A DNA stretch of 64,000 nt from NCBI RefSeq assembly GCF_019097595.1, contig NC_080734.1, positions 19,582,392 through 19,646,391 on the forward strand. Reading direction: 5' to 3'. Both the position numbers and the translations under genes were made by a program. Position 1 is the stretch's first letter. Each line of letters opens with the position of its first letter. The notes under the pieces were generated by a model that was not told where the DNA came from, ran no database searches, and saw only the letters and a program-made list of their open reading frames with translations. This DNA is from Hemibagrus wyckioides (lineage: Eukaryota; Chordata; Actinopteri; Siluriformes; Bagridae). This document shows, in pieces, positions 28,631 to 41,244 of this stretch.

Positions 28631-29273
28631 TGTTACACTCAGACACTGGAGGCAATCCTGGACTTGAGAGGGCTTGATTTGACAAAAACACAGGTGTGTG
28701 GCATAGTAATTTATTTAGAAAGTACACGTTTTACTTAGCGAATAAAGAAAATCAGCTGTAATTGTCTGATAATTGTGCTATAACTAAAATCCTTGTCAGA
28801 GTTTAGTTGTGAATGTAATTTGACTAAAATTAGCTTTAAATGGCTGCCAATAAAGCAGTGGCATATCCTTGGAGGAATTGGCTTTCAGGTGAACTCCTTT
28901 TCTCACAAAGTGTGTTTAAAGTTAATAATCTTGACTTTATTTGGATGCACATTTCTGTGACAGGAATTGACCAGTTGGTCTGCCACAAGCGCAGTGTGAT
29001 TAAAAAGCTTTGACCTCTCCTATGCTGGGATCCAGCTTCAATTCAAACACTTTATTATCTAGATAATGAAAAAACACAGCAGTTCAACAGGGAATATCTG
29101 AACATACGTTATGTGATTGGATACTGAAATACAAAATATATCACATTATAGGATACAAAAGGATATCACATTCATACCAGACTTTTACACACAGTATTTA
29201 ATGATCTATGGACTTTAGTGCTGGCTGTTTAGTTGCATGTGCAGTGCAGAGTCAGATTATTGTTTGTTTGTGT

Positions 29274-29304
<31 letters not shown>

Positions 29305-29572
29305 TAAACAGTGCGACTTTTGGTAACATTCACTCAAGGCTCTGTTCAGCAGTATGAGCAGTCACATAGCCACATGAAACTGAGACACTTCCTCTGTAAT
29401 AAGCTTCACATTCCTCACCTTAGAGTCCTGCTCTTGGTTTTTCATGAGCTAATTATGTAGTGTACTTATGTAGTTATGTTAAATAAAGTCTAAAGAAATG
29501 TAATTATGTATTATGAATTGTATTATATAAAGTTTTTATATAAAACCAAAGCAAAAACCTGATCTGACTCAC

Positions 29573-31315
29573 CATCTGATCTTGAAGCATTCTGGCAGCC
29601 TCTTTCTTTTTCTGGGCCTTGATTTTCTTCTTTCAAAAGAAATCTGCTGCTTTGCTTGCATTAATCATCTCAGCAGCGTTCTGCTTCTCCTCTTGCTTCT
29701 TGTACTTCAGCTCTTTTTGTTAAAATGAAATAATTGGAGACAAAAATACATTTAAATGCCCCCCCCAAAAAAGACCAGAAACCATTTAAAAAGTGTAAAT
29801 TACTCAAACATTAAAGGTAAAATATTGTCTTGTTTTGATTCCTTATAGTTTAATTATAGCTTCTCTGTGTTCAGAAATACTCCTCAACATGGCAGCCTTC
29901 ATCTTCTCCTTCTCACACCGTTGTTTATTCTTCTTGGCCACGGCTTCTGCAGCTGTCTTGGAGATCAGCTCTTCTTTCTTGTCGGTTTGCTCTTCGAGAT
30001 ATGCTGCCAGTTTCCCTGGGTCTCTGAAACTCTCTGTCACAATACAGGATCATTACACAAATACGTAACAGCACATTATATGGCCAAAAGTATCTGGACA
30101 CTTGACCTTCACACCCATATGTGGATTAGAGGCACACAATGGTCTAGGATGTCTTGTATACTGCAGTATTACAATTTTGCGTCAACAAAACTAGTAGCCA
30201 TTACTAACAAAAAGCACCTGATCCATCAAGCGTCAAAGAGTATGGAGTGTATGGACCAAGCTGAGGTTTAAATGCGGTATTGTAAATTTTCAAAAACATC
30301 CCGATTTTGAGTACCTGAACATCTCTGCCTCTTTTTCTTTCCTAAGTTTCACCATTTTGTCTTTAGCCCTAATAACAAGGTTCAGTTTCTCATCTTCCAT
30401 CTCTTGGTTCTTGGCCTCAGGCGCATGGACGATTTTATTATTAAGTGTTCCTGATTAAAGATAAATACTTGAAAAGCCCTCATGTTGTTTCTTTTCTCCT
30501 CTTGCTTCTTCTGCTTGCTCATGGTTTGTTCTATTTCATAGAGCTCTTGGAAACGCTTGAGTTTTTCTGCTTCTTTCTTCTTTTCCATTATGTCCTCCTC
30601 TCTTGCCTGCTCATGCTTCTTAATCCTAATAAACAAAAACACTGTTATAGCACATATGTGCTCCTCACTGAGCAAAACAGAGGTAATATATTACTAGCTT
30701 TGATTGTTTATGGCAAAATGCAGACTCATTCGAATCACAGCAAAGTGTTGTGGTCTGTTGACTTGTTTGTTACATCAGAAATTAAACTAATGGCTATAAT
30801 ACTGGGCATATGGTTAGGTTTAGGTTATCTGATATGTTACTGTTATTTCAAACTCTCAGCATCCGCCAGATACTTCTGCTTCTTCTCCATGGATTTTTGA
30901 CGCTGCTGCTGTAAAGCCAGCTCCTCATTTTGTGCGATCATGGCCCAGATCTCTTCATCTGCTTCTTTAGCCTCGAATTTCTTTTCTTTTCTTCAGATCA
31001 ATCTGGGCCTCCCTCTCCTTCAGGACTTCAGTCATCAGCTCTGGAGGAGAAATTAATTTAACAATAACAAAATGAATACAGTAATTACATGCAGAATATT
31101 ACATTACAGTATATGTGATAAAAAGCATGACAAGAAATCCAATTAAAAATATTCCTATACTAACATGAAATCCTTTCACTCTGTCATTCTGGAAGAACTG
31201 CAGACTTTTGCCCTGTCTAGTGCTTCCTTTCTTTTCATCTCTTGAAACTTTGCTCCCTCTCAGTCGATCTGCTTCCTCTTTTCTTCTCCTCTTCGATTTC
31301 CTTTTTTATTTTCAG
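29573..31315 (-). pseudogene. Decayed CFAP210 (CCDC173)-like cilia gene
   Basis: Six exon-like blocks on the minus strand (about 31315-31142, 31040-30860, 30627-30481, 30430-30315, 30036-29841 and 29716-29573) encode charged coiled-coil segments in the order I recall for CFAP210, a microtubule inner protein of motile cilia. Readable pieces include TEVLKEREAQIDLKKRKE, LKRFQELYEIEQTMSKQ, VKLRKEKEAEMF and MLRSISEHREAIIKL. Damage is visible: a TGA at 31,260-31,262 inside the first block, a frameshift between its two halves, a frameshift in an AAAGAAAAG run near 30,985-30,995, and a TGA at 29,633-29,635. The N-terminal and C-terminal parts of the family are missing. Introns remain, so this is a duplicated or relict copy, not a retrocopy. 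CFAP45 and other cilia coiled-coil genes are less likely matches. Confidence 0.7.
30065..30275. mobile_element. Fragment of a Tc1-derived MITE
   Basis: Begins tatggccaaaagtatctgga, the terminal signature of Tc1-derived MITEs. It lies within the CFAP210-like pseudogene between two coiled-coil blocks. It shares the cacatatggg-type internal segment (here in reverse) with the repeats at 45,480-45,880 and 55,920-56,115. Confidence 0.5.
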
Positions 31316-31421
31316 GAATTGTAATTTATTTTGCAGTTGTCCCAGTAAAGGCATGAATATATTCATCTTCAGAGATTTTCAGAGAGATTTGTGGCACTCA
31401 AGATACATGGATATACACATA

Positions 31422-32270
31422 CACTATATTGCCAAAAGTTTTGGGATGTCTGCCTTTACATGCACATGAATGTAATATGGAGTTGCCTCAGCTTCATCTC
31501 TTCTGAGAAGGCTTTCCACAAGGTTTAGGAGAGTGTTTAAGGAATTTTTTTTTACCTTTTCCTCTTGAAGCACATTTGTGAGGTCGGGCACTGATGCTGG
31601 ACGAGAAGGTCTGTCTCGCAGTCTCCGCTCTAATTCATCCCAGTGGTGTTCTATGGGGTTGAGGTCAGGACTCTGTGCAGGCCAGTCAAGTTCCTCCACA
31701 CCAAACTCACTCATCCATGTCTTTATGGACCTTGCTTTGGTCACTGGTGTGCAGTCATGTTGGAACAGGAAGGAGTCATCCCCAAACTGTTCCCACAAAT
31801 TTGGGAGCATGAAATTGTCCAAAATGTCTTGGTATGAAGCTGAAACATTAAGAGTTCCTTTCACTGGAACTAAGGGGCCGAGCCCAACCCCTGAAAAACA
31901 ACACCTGAATTCAATGATTTCAGAAATTAGAAATCAGAAAATATTTTATTGCCAGGTACAGCAAAGGGTCAGCAAGGAGCACTTTACAGTACTAGGAATT
32001 TGTCTTGGTGTCAGGTGCAAACATATACACAGGTAAATAATTTAAATAAATACTGTATAAGGTGACTTGTATGAAAATTAGTGCAATAGAAAAATGTAAA
32101 AAGTGAAAGTGACTGTAACATATATACAGATGTGAGGTATGTACACAATGTAGAATGAGATAAGTATTGTGTACAAAAGTGTGAGTTTGAATGAACAGTA
32201 GTGCAATTTAGAATGTGGAAGTGAGTGTCCTGGTTGGGGGGGGGGTCCCAAAACTTTTGACAATATAGTG
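31422..32270 (-). mobile_element. Truncated Tc1 element with a nested repeat
   Basis: The ends are near-perfect inverted repeats (cactatattgccaaaagttt on the left; its complement, with one change, ends at 32,270), flanked by TA on both sides. Inside, the minus strand encodes only the C-terminal half of a Tc1 transposase, including FLFQHDC and [15 protein letters not shown], which hold the second Asp and the Glu of the catalytic triad. The N-terminal half is replaced by unrelated repeat sequence at about 31,930-32,230 (attttattgccaggtacagc and a run of G). The element is non-autonomous. It sits between the CFAP210-like pseudogene and hnrnpu. Confidence 0.85.
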
Positions 32271-33071
32271 TATGTGACAATTGCATATACTCATATGTAG
32301 ACCCGTGGTCAGAAACTGAGTAAATGCAAGACAGGCTATTATGCATGCGAGATGAACCAAGATGAAACAAGGTCACAACTGTGAAGGCTCTCTATTTGAA
32401 AACTATCCTCACTGTAGAATGATGAATTTCAGATTGTTTAAAGATCGCCTTATAACAATTCCCAGATTAATCACCAGTAACAGTTGCCTCATTGAGGTCG
32501 TGGCTGATCTCCTTCATTCCTGGCACGATGTAGACACACACCTGAGTGCTGCAGAACACCAAACAGACAAATAATCTCCTTTTGCACATCTGGTTTCTGA
32601 ATGATGTCTAACTTTTTGTGTTTTTGTCGAGAGAGAGAGAGAGAGATTGCAAGGCAGCTATAATTTTAGCAGTAGAAAGTTCGATGTGGATGTATGCGGG
32701 TCTTTGCGGGTCTTTTTAATTAGATTTTTCATGTATCTAAATCTCAGAAAGAGTGAAAAATTCACTTCTGAATAAATCGAATCAATAATTGTTATTTATT
32801 TGCATGTGTACACAAAGATAATAACGCATCCGCTAGTCAGGTCTCGAGGCGGGAGACGCTGTAATGGTGGGCGTGTTTAAAGAGTGTGGCTCCGCCCAGC
32901 GATGCCAAAGCGGGAGCGGATTTTACGACCATCGGCGCGGTCGAGGATCAACGCGGCTCGGCGCTGTAGACACTGAAGCAGGCGGTTCATTGTTGTACTG
33001 AGGCGCAGCAGAAACATTTCCCCCCCATTCAAACCACTACAATCATTTCTACTTCTCAAGCAACGGCAAAC
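32271..33071 (+). promoter_or_regulatory. hnrnpu upstream region and 5' UTR
   Basis: From about 32,820 to 33,071 the sequence becomes GC- and CpG-rich (for example gggagcggattttacgacc and cggctcggcgctgtagac) directly before the hnrnpu start codon. This fits a TATA-less housekeeping promoter and 5' UTR. The upstream part, 32,271-32,800, is AT-rich and holds a short (GA)n tract near 32,630. Confidence 0.55.
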
Positions 33072-36000
33072 ATGAGTACAATTAACGTGAAGAAGCTGAA
33101 GGTGAACGAGCTTAAGGATGAACTGAAGAAGCGTCAGCTTTCGGATAAGGGCTTGAAGGCCGAGCTCATGGACCGGCTGCAGGCCGCGCTCGACGCCGAG
33201 GCCCAAGCTGGAGACGCTGCACTCGATGCGGAAGACGAAGAGGAGGAAAATGGCGCTGAGGGGCATAGCGCTGAGCTCGAACAAGAATTAATGGGTGAGG
33301 AGTTGGAGGAAGACGAAGAGCCCGCGGGCGAGAACATGGAGGCCGAGGAGGAAAATGGAGGCGGCGGCGAGCCGGAGAGCACACAGGGCAACTGCGAGGA
33401 GGACATTGGACAGGACGACGAAATGGCCGACGAAGAAGAGCAGGAGGAAGATGGAGACGCCGGGATTGAGATAGACAAAGCGTTCGACGACGACGAAGAG
33501 GAGGAGGAAGAAGAGGAGGACGACGAAGCCGCCGACAAAATCGACGAAGAGGATGGTGAGCAAGAGTCGCAGCCGACTGAGGGTGAGTGCCGGTGACTTG
33601 GGCTTAAAGCTGCTAACGAACATCACGCGACCGCTAGCCGTAACGCTATGATTGGTTTAGCAGCCTGTCGCTCGGTGTATATAAAAGGTTTTCAGCGTCG
33701 CATAAGACAGGCAGGCTTTCTCGGAGGATTTGTTTTTAATTATAGCTTATTGGTCTCGTGTCGTGTTTATTTTATTATCTGACTTATTGTGCAGTTACGA
33801 CCTGGTTTCCTGGCGCACTTCTTTATGTCGTTAGCCTAGCCTAGCCTAGCCTAGCAGAGTAAGGTTAACTTGGATACAGTCGGGTTTTTTCTTGCTAGGC
33901 TAGTAATTAGCCGTGCTCCTGGGACAATGGGCCAAGTGATTGAGAGAGATAGCTAACGCAACGGTATCTATTGGACTCTTGTTCTTTTTCCATATGCAAT
34001 TAACGAATATTCTTGTACGGATTATTTTTAAGATTTAAAAAAAAAGTTTATATATATTTCTTCGGTCACTACTGAGCTTATTTCATAATGATACAGCGGT
34101 GCTGATGCTTGTGAGCAATTCTGTATGAGGGTTTTTGTCTAGCATCATTTGCCATTTTGTTATTCATGGCCATCTTAGAGGTTTAAGAACAAACACGTTT
34201 CGGTTCTGGTTCAGGATTGTAAAAGCATTGAGTTTAGCTGTAAGCGGCTAAAGATAAGTGGTTAGCGCTCTTTCTATATACATATATATGTTTATATATT
34301 TATGTGTATGCGCTCATTAACCTAAATCAGCTAGCACGCTAAGCGCTTCCTCAGCGAGCTCGTCAGGTGTCGCGTCTTTGCTCATCACTTTGAGCTGGAG
34401 TAATGATCAGTATGTAAGTAACTGGTCATGAAAACCTTTCCAGGTGTATTTATACACATGTTATATATTCTCCCTTTATTTTGTGTGGGAGGGATGGGGT
34501 TGGGGCACAAAAGGACTTAAGTGTATATAGCAAATTATTTTTATTATTCCTCAAATGCTCATATATTAATTTAAAAATGTAATGTTAAGCTTCTGATCTG
34601 GTTCATTCCACCAGAATGGGCTTCTCACTTTTGATATAATCTAGAGCATGAATACACTTTCCATTTTTTTCCTCCCTTTTTATTTTTTAAAACTCACCAG
34701 AGGTGGTCAACTGAATACGTGAGTAAGCGTGTGGGAAGGAGGAGGCCTCTGAGAGCTCCTGGATGTGTGGGCCACCCTTAACCAGGGTCCAACACGCCTG
34801 AGCATTTCATCACTGTTTGTTTTATTTTCAAAGGAGATGCGGACAAAGACATCAGTGCTGATCAGAAGAATAAGAAGGGTGTTAAGAGACGCCGAGAGGA
34901 ACATGGAAGGGGCTACTTTGAATTTATTGAAGAAAGCAAATACAGCCGGTAAGGATTGGAGTAATGGCCTTCATTATCCCCGAAGTGCCACTTTTAATAT
35001 GTATTGGCTTTAAGAGCCAATGCCTTACCTATAATAATAAAAAAACACCCTCTTTAATAAAGTATACATTTATCATTTGAGGGTTATTCTTTAAAGGAGA
35101 AAAAAAAAACCTTACCTTGCAGTGCTTTTGTGTAAAAATATCTGAGAAAACTTCAATCTATTTATTTGGATTTAAGTTTTAAAACCATGTCATTGTTCCT
35201 CATGTTGTTTGGCAGGGACATTGTTGTACGCACATATGGTTTGTGAAAGCACCCCTTTGGCTCAAAGGGCTAAGGGACGAGGGGCGTTATGTCCAGATTT
35301 CAGCGTGTCATGTAGCCGAACGCATGCCTTGTGGCGATTGAGGTGTTCTGGTAATGAACCACTTGCAGGAGATAACAAGCAGGATGGGGTCGTTGTGGCA
35401 ATGTTCCAGCGTTCATTTTTCGTGGCTTGCATGCATTGCACATTTAGCTGTTCCTCTGACTTAATGTTCTCTTCCAGGATTATTTATTCAGTTTCTTTTT
35501 TGTTTGTTTTTTGTTTTCTGGACGTGAAATTTGTATTGCGTTCCTTGTCTTTGTATTGGTTTCGTTTTTACTTTTGAATGTGCGTTTGTGTGTGAGAGTG
35601 AAGGAAGGTAAGGCAGTATGTTTATTTCTTGCTTGTTAAATGGGTGAGTATGATTTCATCTGTATGGATGTCGTACAAATTCTCATTAGACTTGAGCACT
35701 TTCTTCCATTTCAATATTTGTTTTTTTTTTTTTTTTTAAACCAAAAAAATGATTAGCTTCAGACCTATCTTCTGTAGGAGTCCAGTCCTGTGTAAGTGTT
35801 TGCCTCATAATGACTTACACGAGACACAGCTTGGGAATATGAATATACTGGAGGGCTTTTTAATAATTTATCTTTGTTGAAAATGTATCATTAATTTTTT
35901 TTCAAAAAAAAAAGAATCCTTGATGAATCCTTTATGACCCATGCTGTGTGATTAGCCCTTAAAACAACTACTTATGCAAAACCAAACTAAGCCCTGCCAT

Positions 36001-39000
36001 AGTGATTTATTTATTTAAAACTCATTTCTGTGGCAGAGGCAGTCTTTTTAATCTGCATTGTTGTGCCAGTGTACACCAGTGAGGGCTGATTAGCTCTTTG
36101 TCTTTTGGGTCTAATGTTTCTGGATGTCTGTTTCAGGGCTAAATCTCCACTGCCGCCTCTGGAGGAGGAGGATGAAGAGCTTGATGATACTCTGGTGTGT
36201 CTGGATCCATGTGAGTTATGCTTCTCTCTCTGAAGATTAGTACATCTCTCGTATTGTGATTACGTTATTGTTCAAAGCTGCGGTTACAAAAAATTATCTC
36301 CTTACATTATTCTGCATGCTTAAAGGGTGTTTATTTATCCCTCACAACACAACATGCAATAAAGACTTTTTATAGGCCTAATGGTCTGTAGGCGTGTTCT
36401 TATCAATGCCCCGATTATCCACTTGCGCATGTCTATCTCATGTTAATTCCGTGAGCATGTGCGCTGATAAAGAAACATCAGTTTTTTTTGCAAAGTGTTG
36501 CTAAGAATAAAGAATTAGAATCAAAAAGAAATGCTTTATCTGTGGTGTGGAATTATTTTGGATTCCCCAGTGATGTCGAGCGGCGTGTTAGTGTGTTTCT
36601 GCACCATCAAGCAACACCACAAATTAATTCAATCATTTAAAATTCAGCCACAGAGTGTAATACCACCAGTGTTTTAGCATGGAAAAAAGCAACAAGCCAT
36701 GCGAGAACTGCAGTACACTCTCCCATCACGACATTGTTTTGTGCTTCTCCGTATCCAACAGCTTCTCCAAGACAAATGGAGAGGACTGAAGCCATTACGC
36801 ATTTCATAGTAAGACATGGTGCAGATTAATAGTTTCCAGCACGGGGTTTAAAATACTCGAACACACCGGATGAGAGATGTCGTTCCCTCCCGCAATTACC
36901 TAGCCTAGACTCAAAAATTAATTTTATTTTTTAGTGTAACATTATTTATACCATGTATGTTGTTTTTTTTATTTAAAGAAACCAATGTAATGTATAGTTG
37001 ACATTTGAGTCTTAAGTAATAGAAGTTTTTCAGGAAGAATGTTTTCAGCTTTTTTTAATTTTTATATAAAATATGGCATGCATTTGCTTCAAACAATGGT
37101 ATAAAGCTATACAAAATACCATTTAATGCAAAATGTGATAATCGTAATTAATAATCGCAATTACAGTTTCAAGAGAATTATTTGTCATAACCTTGCAGCC
37201 CTAAGTTGTGTGTAGAGTGGAGTGTGTGTTTGTGACTCTCGTATCTCTTGGTTTGCGTAGACAACTGTGACCTGCACTTCAAGGTGTCACGAGACCGCTA
37301 CAGTGCTACTCCGCTCACGATGGAGAGCTTTGCCTACCTTTGGGCTGGAGGCCGAGCTTCCTATGGCGTGAACAAAGGCAAAGTCTGCATCGAAATGAAG
37401 GTGAGAATCGCAGCCCTTCATGCACCGCATACATTTTATCTCTGTAGAGTAAACAGGGTGTCTGAATGTCTTGTAATTGTGAAACCTGCAGATAATTGAG
37501 AAGATTCCTGTGAAGCACGTGAAGAGTAAGAACATGGATGTTCATGATGTGCAGATTGGCTGGTCACTGGCTAATGGCAGTTTGCTGCTAGGTATGTACA
37601 CTGACCGCAAAACTGTAGTAACGCGTCATGACCCCAGTACGTCACTACAGTGTGGATGATGGGGGACTTAACACATTTTATGTAGCTGCAACATTAGCAT
37701 TTAACCTTTTTTTTTTTTTTTTTTTTTTTAAATGATTTTATTTAATTAATTGACCAAAATAATCATTTTCAAGATAAATAAACCCAATGTGTTATTAGCT
37801 GGTGCTACATTTTCTGACAGATATTTAAATCATCCAGCCTTATAGCTATCACATGGGTTGGAATTTGTTGCAGACCCCCAAAACTATTCTTAGTCGTCCC
37901 GAGGCTGGTATTTAGGTTTGTGTGCCATGAAAAACACAGATCCATTCCTTCCACCATTTACTACCCCACTTTAACGTGTGATTTTATCTGACTGGTGATG
38001 CATGTCTCTTTATTCTCACTAGGTGAGGAAGAGCATTCATATTCTTTTGCTGTCAAGGGGAAGAAGACGACAAATTGTGTGACTGAGGATTACGGCGAGG
38101 CTTTTGATGAGAATGATGTTGTTGGCTGCTGCATTGTAAGATTTACCCCCTGCATTTTAACAGCTAATTTATTTGTCACTTATGAGTATGCGTTTTGTCC
38201 TCTTGTCTGTTTTTGTTTAATGTTCCTTTGTTTTTCACCACACACAGAATTTTGATGGCGATGAAGTTGAAATTTCATACTCTAAGAATGGGAAGGATCT
38301 CGGTGTGGCATTCAGAGTCAATAAGGAGGCTCTGGCTGAACATGCCCTCTTCCCTCATGTCCTCTGTCACAACTGTGCCGTGGAGTTCAACTTTGGGCAG
38401 AAGGAGACACCATATTTTCCTCAGCCAGAGGGCTTCACTTTTCTCCAGCAAATTCCTGTAGATGAACGTGTGCGTGGACCCAAAGGGCCTGAGACCAAGA
38501 AGGATTGTGAGGTAATTTCAATAACCCAGCAAGTTAAAAAAAAAAAAAAAAAAAAAATCATTATTTAGGGCTAATTTACACTGTCTTTATGCATCCGTAA
38601 ACATTTTACAATTTGACCGTCTAGGTCATCGTCATGGTCGGCCTCCCTGGATCAGGGAAGACCACATGGGTGACCAAGCATGTTGAAGAGAACCCTGGAA
38701 AATACACAGTTCTGGGAACTAACACCATTGTGGAAAAGATGATGGTGAGCATTCTCATCTGTTGCTGAGTGCACCTCTACACTTTTTATTTGTCAACAGT
38801 AAAGCATATGGCTAATCATCTCTCTCCATCTGCAGATTAACAGTCTGAAGCGTCAGAACAAAGACACGGCAAAACTCACTGCCATCTCCCAGAGTGCACC
38901 TCTGTTCCTTGGCAAGTTCATTGAGATTGCTGCCCGTAAGAAGAGGAACTACATTTTGGACCAGGTAAGCGTTTGTTCACCATCCGTGCCAATATGGAAA

Positions 39001-41244
39001 GGACAAGGAAAGATTGTGGGATTTTTTTTCTTTTCTTTTAAATTTGTATTGGTGTAATACAGAGTTCGTTCACCCTCTCCATGCTTTTCTCCCTGAAAGA
39101 CCAACGTTTCTGCTGCAGCCCAGAGGAGGAAGATGTGTCTGTTTGCTGGCTTCCAGCGCAAAGCTGTCGTGGTCATGCCCACAGATGAGGCCTACAAGGA
39201 GCGCACTCAGAAGAAAGCTGAAACTGATGGCAAAGATGTCCCTGAGCATGCTGTACTAAAAATGAAGGGTAAGCCTTCATTTATCTGTACATCATTTAAA
39301 TACAAGGAGTATTCTGCCGTATTGAAATGGCCAGTATAACTTGATTGTGTTTAATTACACTGAGCCTTTATTAAAATTCACAATAGATTTTAAAAAAATG
39401 AATAAATGCAAAACAAATTTAGGGTAAAAATCCTTCTGCTTAAATGAACATTTCCTTCTGGGTGTATGTTAAAAGGTGTTTCATCTTCAAATGCTCTTGT
39501 GGCCTATGCTGAAAGTAAGTGTGCCTCTCCTGTACAGGCATATACACATTGCCAGAAGTAGGCGACTGTTTCTCAGAGGTCACCTATGTGGAGCTGCAGA
39601 AGGAGGAGGCTACCAAGCTCTTGGACCAATACAAAGAGGAGAGTAAAAGTGCCCTGCCCCCAGAGAAGAAACCTAACCAAGGCACACCCAAGAAAGGTGG
39701 TGCTCGCAGCAGAGGGGGCAAAGGCCAGTTCAACAGGGGAGGTGGTCCAGGTCCACGAGGGGGCAGAGGAGCTTTCCAGAACCGTGGCAACTTTAGAGGA
39801 AGTAAGGACATCACATTCTACTTGGCACAATATGCTTTTTTTGGGGTTTTTGGTCTAAATGAAAATACGATAAATAGTATAGTCAGCCTAGACTCTGCAC
39901 ATTTAACCCACTTGGCTATCAACTACATGTTGAATTTAGTTACTGCTGTGGTTTAAGTAACCACACTCCTGTGTGTATTCTAGTATTGTGTGTGTATCTT
40001 TGACACAAACTAAGAAGAATTTTCCTGAGTCTGGGGTATATGAAATGTCCTTGCAGCCCCTTGACTAATCAGGGGTAATAAAGATAAAGCTACCAGACAC
40101 TTGAGGTTAAACATGTTTAAGGTTTTATGATACTGTAAAATTAAATTAATGGTAATGTAAAACATTACCTTGTTCTCTAGTATATTAATATTAATTTGCA
40201 ATTCTTCATTCTTATTTTAATATGGTGAAGAAAACTGCTTCCCAAATGTAACACAGGCTAAAGCTTAAATTAGATGCATGGTAGGATTCTAGTAAAGCTC
40301 TTAAGGCAGAGCTGTTGGACTGCCAATCAGTGCAGAACCAAATGGGAGATGAATTTGGACCACCTTCTACCTGGGGTGTGGAGATGGTCTTGTGGTTTGG
40401 GTTGGGTTTATAGGATCAGGTCCACCTCCAGGACATGTGGTTTTGGAGCCAGTACTATCTACTTGCACTTACAGGCTGCAGGAATTTTTGAATACCACGT
40501 TTTTTCAGGATATTGTTTTAAGATGAACTGTTTTCTGCTAGTGCCTGGTCCCCGTGGAGGCTTCGGTCGGCCGCCCCGAGGCGCACTACCACCTCCTGCC
40601 TTCAGAGGCGGCTTCCCAAGCCGTGGCAACTTCGGCCGAGGTGGTGGAGGACCCCCCAACCGAAACATGGTGCCTAGAGGAGCTCCTGCCAGAGGTGGCA
40701 TGGGCGGCATGGGAAACAGAGGTGGAGCCATGAACCGTGGAAAGCCAATGCACAGAGGCAACATGAACCGTGGAGGTGGACACAGTGGTGGACCCAGCAG
40801 GGGCAATTTCAATCAGGTATGTCTGGCCGAGGTGCAGAGATTACTTTAGACCTTTGTCATATCAGTGTGTCATTACGTATGCACAAAAGTAAGGCATGAA
40901 AATTGTCTGTAGAAGTTCCGTGGACGTGGTGGAAACCAGCAGAATCGCGGTGGATTTGGCAACAGAAATGGGAACTTTGGCATGAATAAAGCCCAAGCCT
41001 TCAACCAGAGCTGGCAGCAGGGGGTAAGTAAGAGTGTACTTGTCATCAGGTCTGATTTGTGAAATGGTGATGAATTGTTTAATAGTAAATTTCAACTGAA
41101 CCATCAGAATAACTTTATATGCTTTATGTTAAGCACATCTTTCTCAGCTTCTTTCTTATGATGAGTAACGAGTCCCTTTTCTTAACCCCTTAGTTCTGGA
41201 ACCAGAAGCCATGGAGTCAACAGTACCACCCAGGATATTATTAA
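33072..41244 (+). CDS. hnrnpu: Heterogeneous nuclear ribonucleoprotein U (14 exons)
   Basis: Nuclear RNA- and scaffold-attachment-region-binding protein (SAF-A) acting in chromatin organisation, splicing and RNA localisation. Exons: 33072-33582, 34834-34948, 36137-36210, 37261-37400, 37492-37591, 38023-38135, 38248-38511, 38625-38744, 38836-38964, 39100-39268, 39538-39801, 40542-40816, 40913-41023, 41194-41244. All phases fit, giving 811 residues (human 825). Domains in order: SAP at about 8-42 ([20 protein letters not shown]); a long Glu/Asp-rich region at about 45-168; SPRY from about 234 ([13 protein letters not shown]); a nucleotide-kinase-like domain with P-loop GLPGSGKT at 445-452; an RGG/Met-Gly-rich tail at about 615-795; and the conserved C-terminus [12 protein letters not shown]. 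The start ATG is the first in the CpG-rich leader and opens directly into the SAP domain. HNRNPUL paralogues are less likely given the SAP sequence and C-terminus. Confidence 0.96.

Larger units (their letters stand above)
26140..29570. other. kif26b 5' flank and intergenic spacer
   Basis: Immediately upstream of the kif26b start, to about 26,900, the sequence is richer in CpG than its surroundings and may hold the promoter and 5' UTR. No TATA box was seen. Beyond that are a (GA)n tract at 27,010-27,056, a SINE tail fragment at 28,535-28,630 and a short (TG)n at 29,274-29,294. No gene was found. Confidence 0.5.

Noticed and set aside
30445..30900. 151-codon plus-strand frame over the CFAP210-like pseudogene
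   Set aside because: It is antisense to coiled-coil blocks that show real homology; the hydrophobic content is a by-product of complementing Lys/Glu codons.
33134..33626. Ser-rich and Leu/Val-rich frames antisense to hnrnpu exon 1
   Set aside because: They mirror the GA-rich codons of the acidic region; the sense strand has clear SAP and acidic domains.
35209..35577. 122-codon frame in hnrnpu intron 2 as a separate gene or alternative exon
   Set aside because: No domain, no in-phase splice sites fitting the flanking exons, and a hydrophobic end from poly-T sequence; a poison exon is possible but unsupported.
40459..40812. Pro-rich frame antisense to the hnrnpu RGG exon
   Set aside because: It is the complement of Gly/Arg codons; the sense exon fits phase and domain order.
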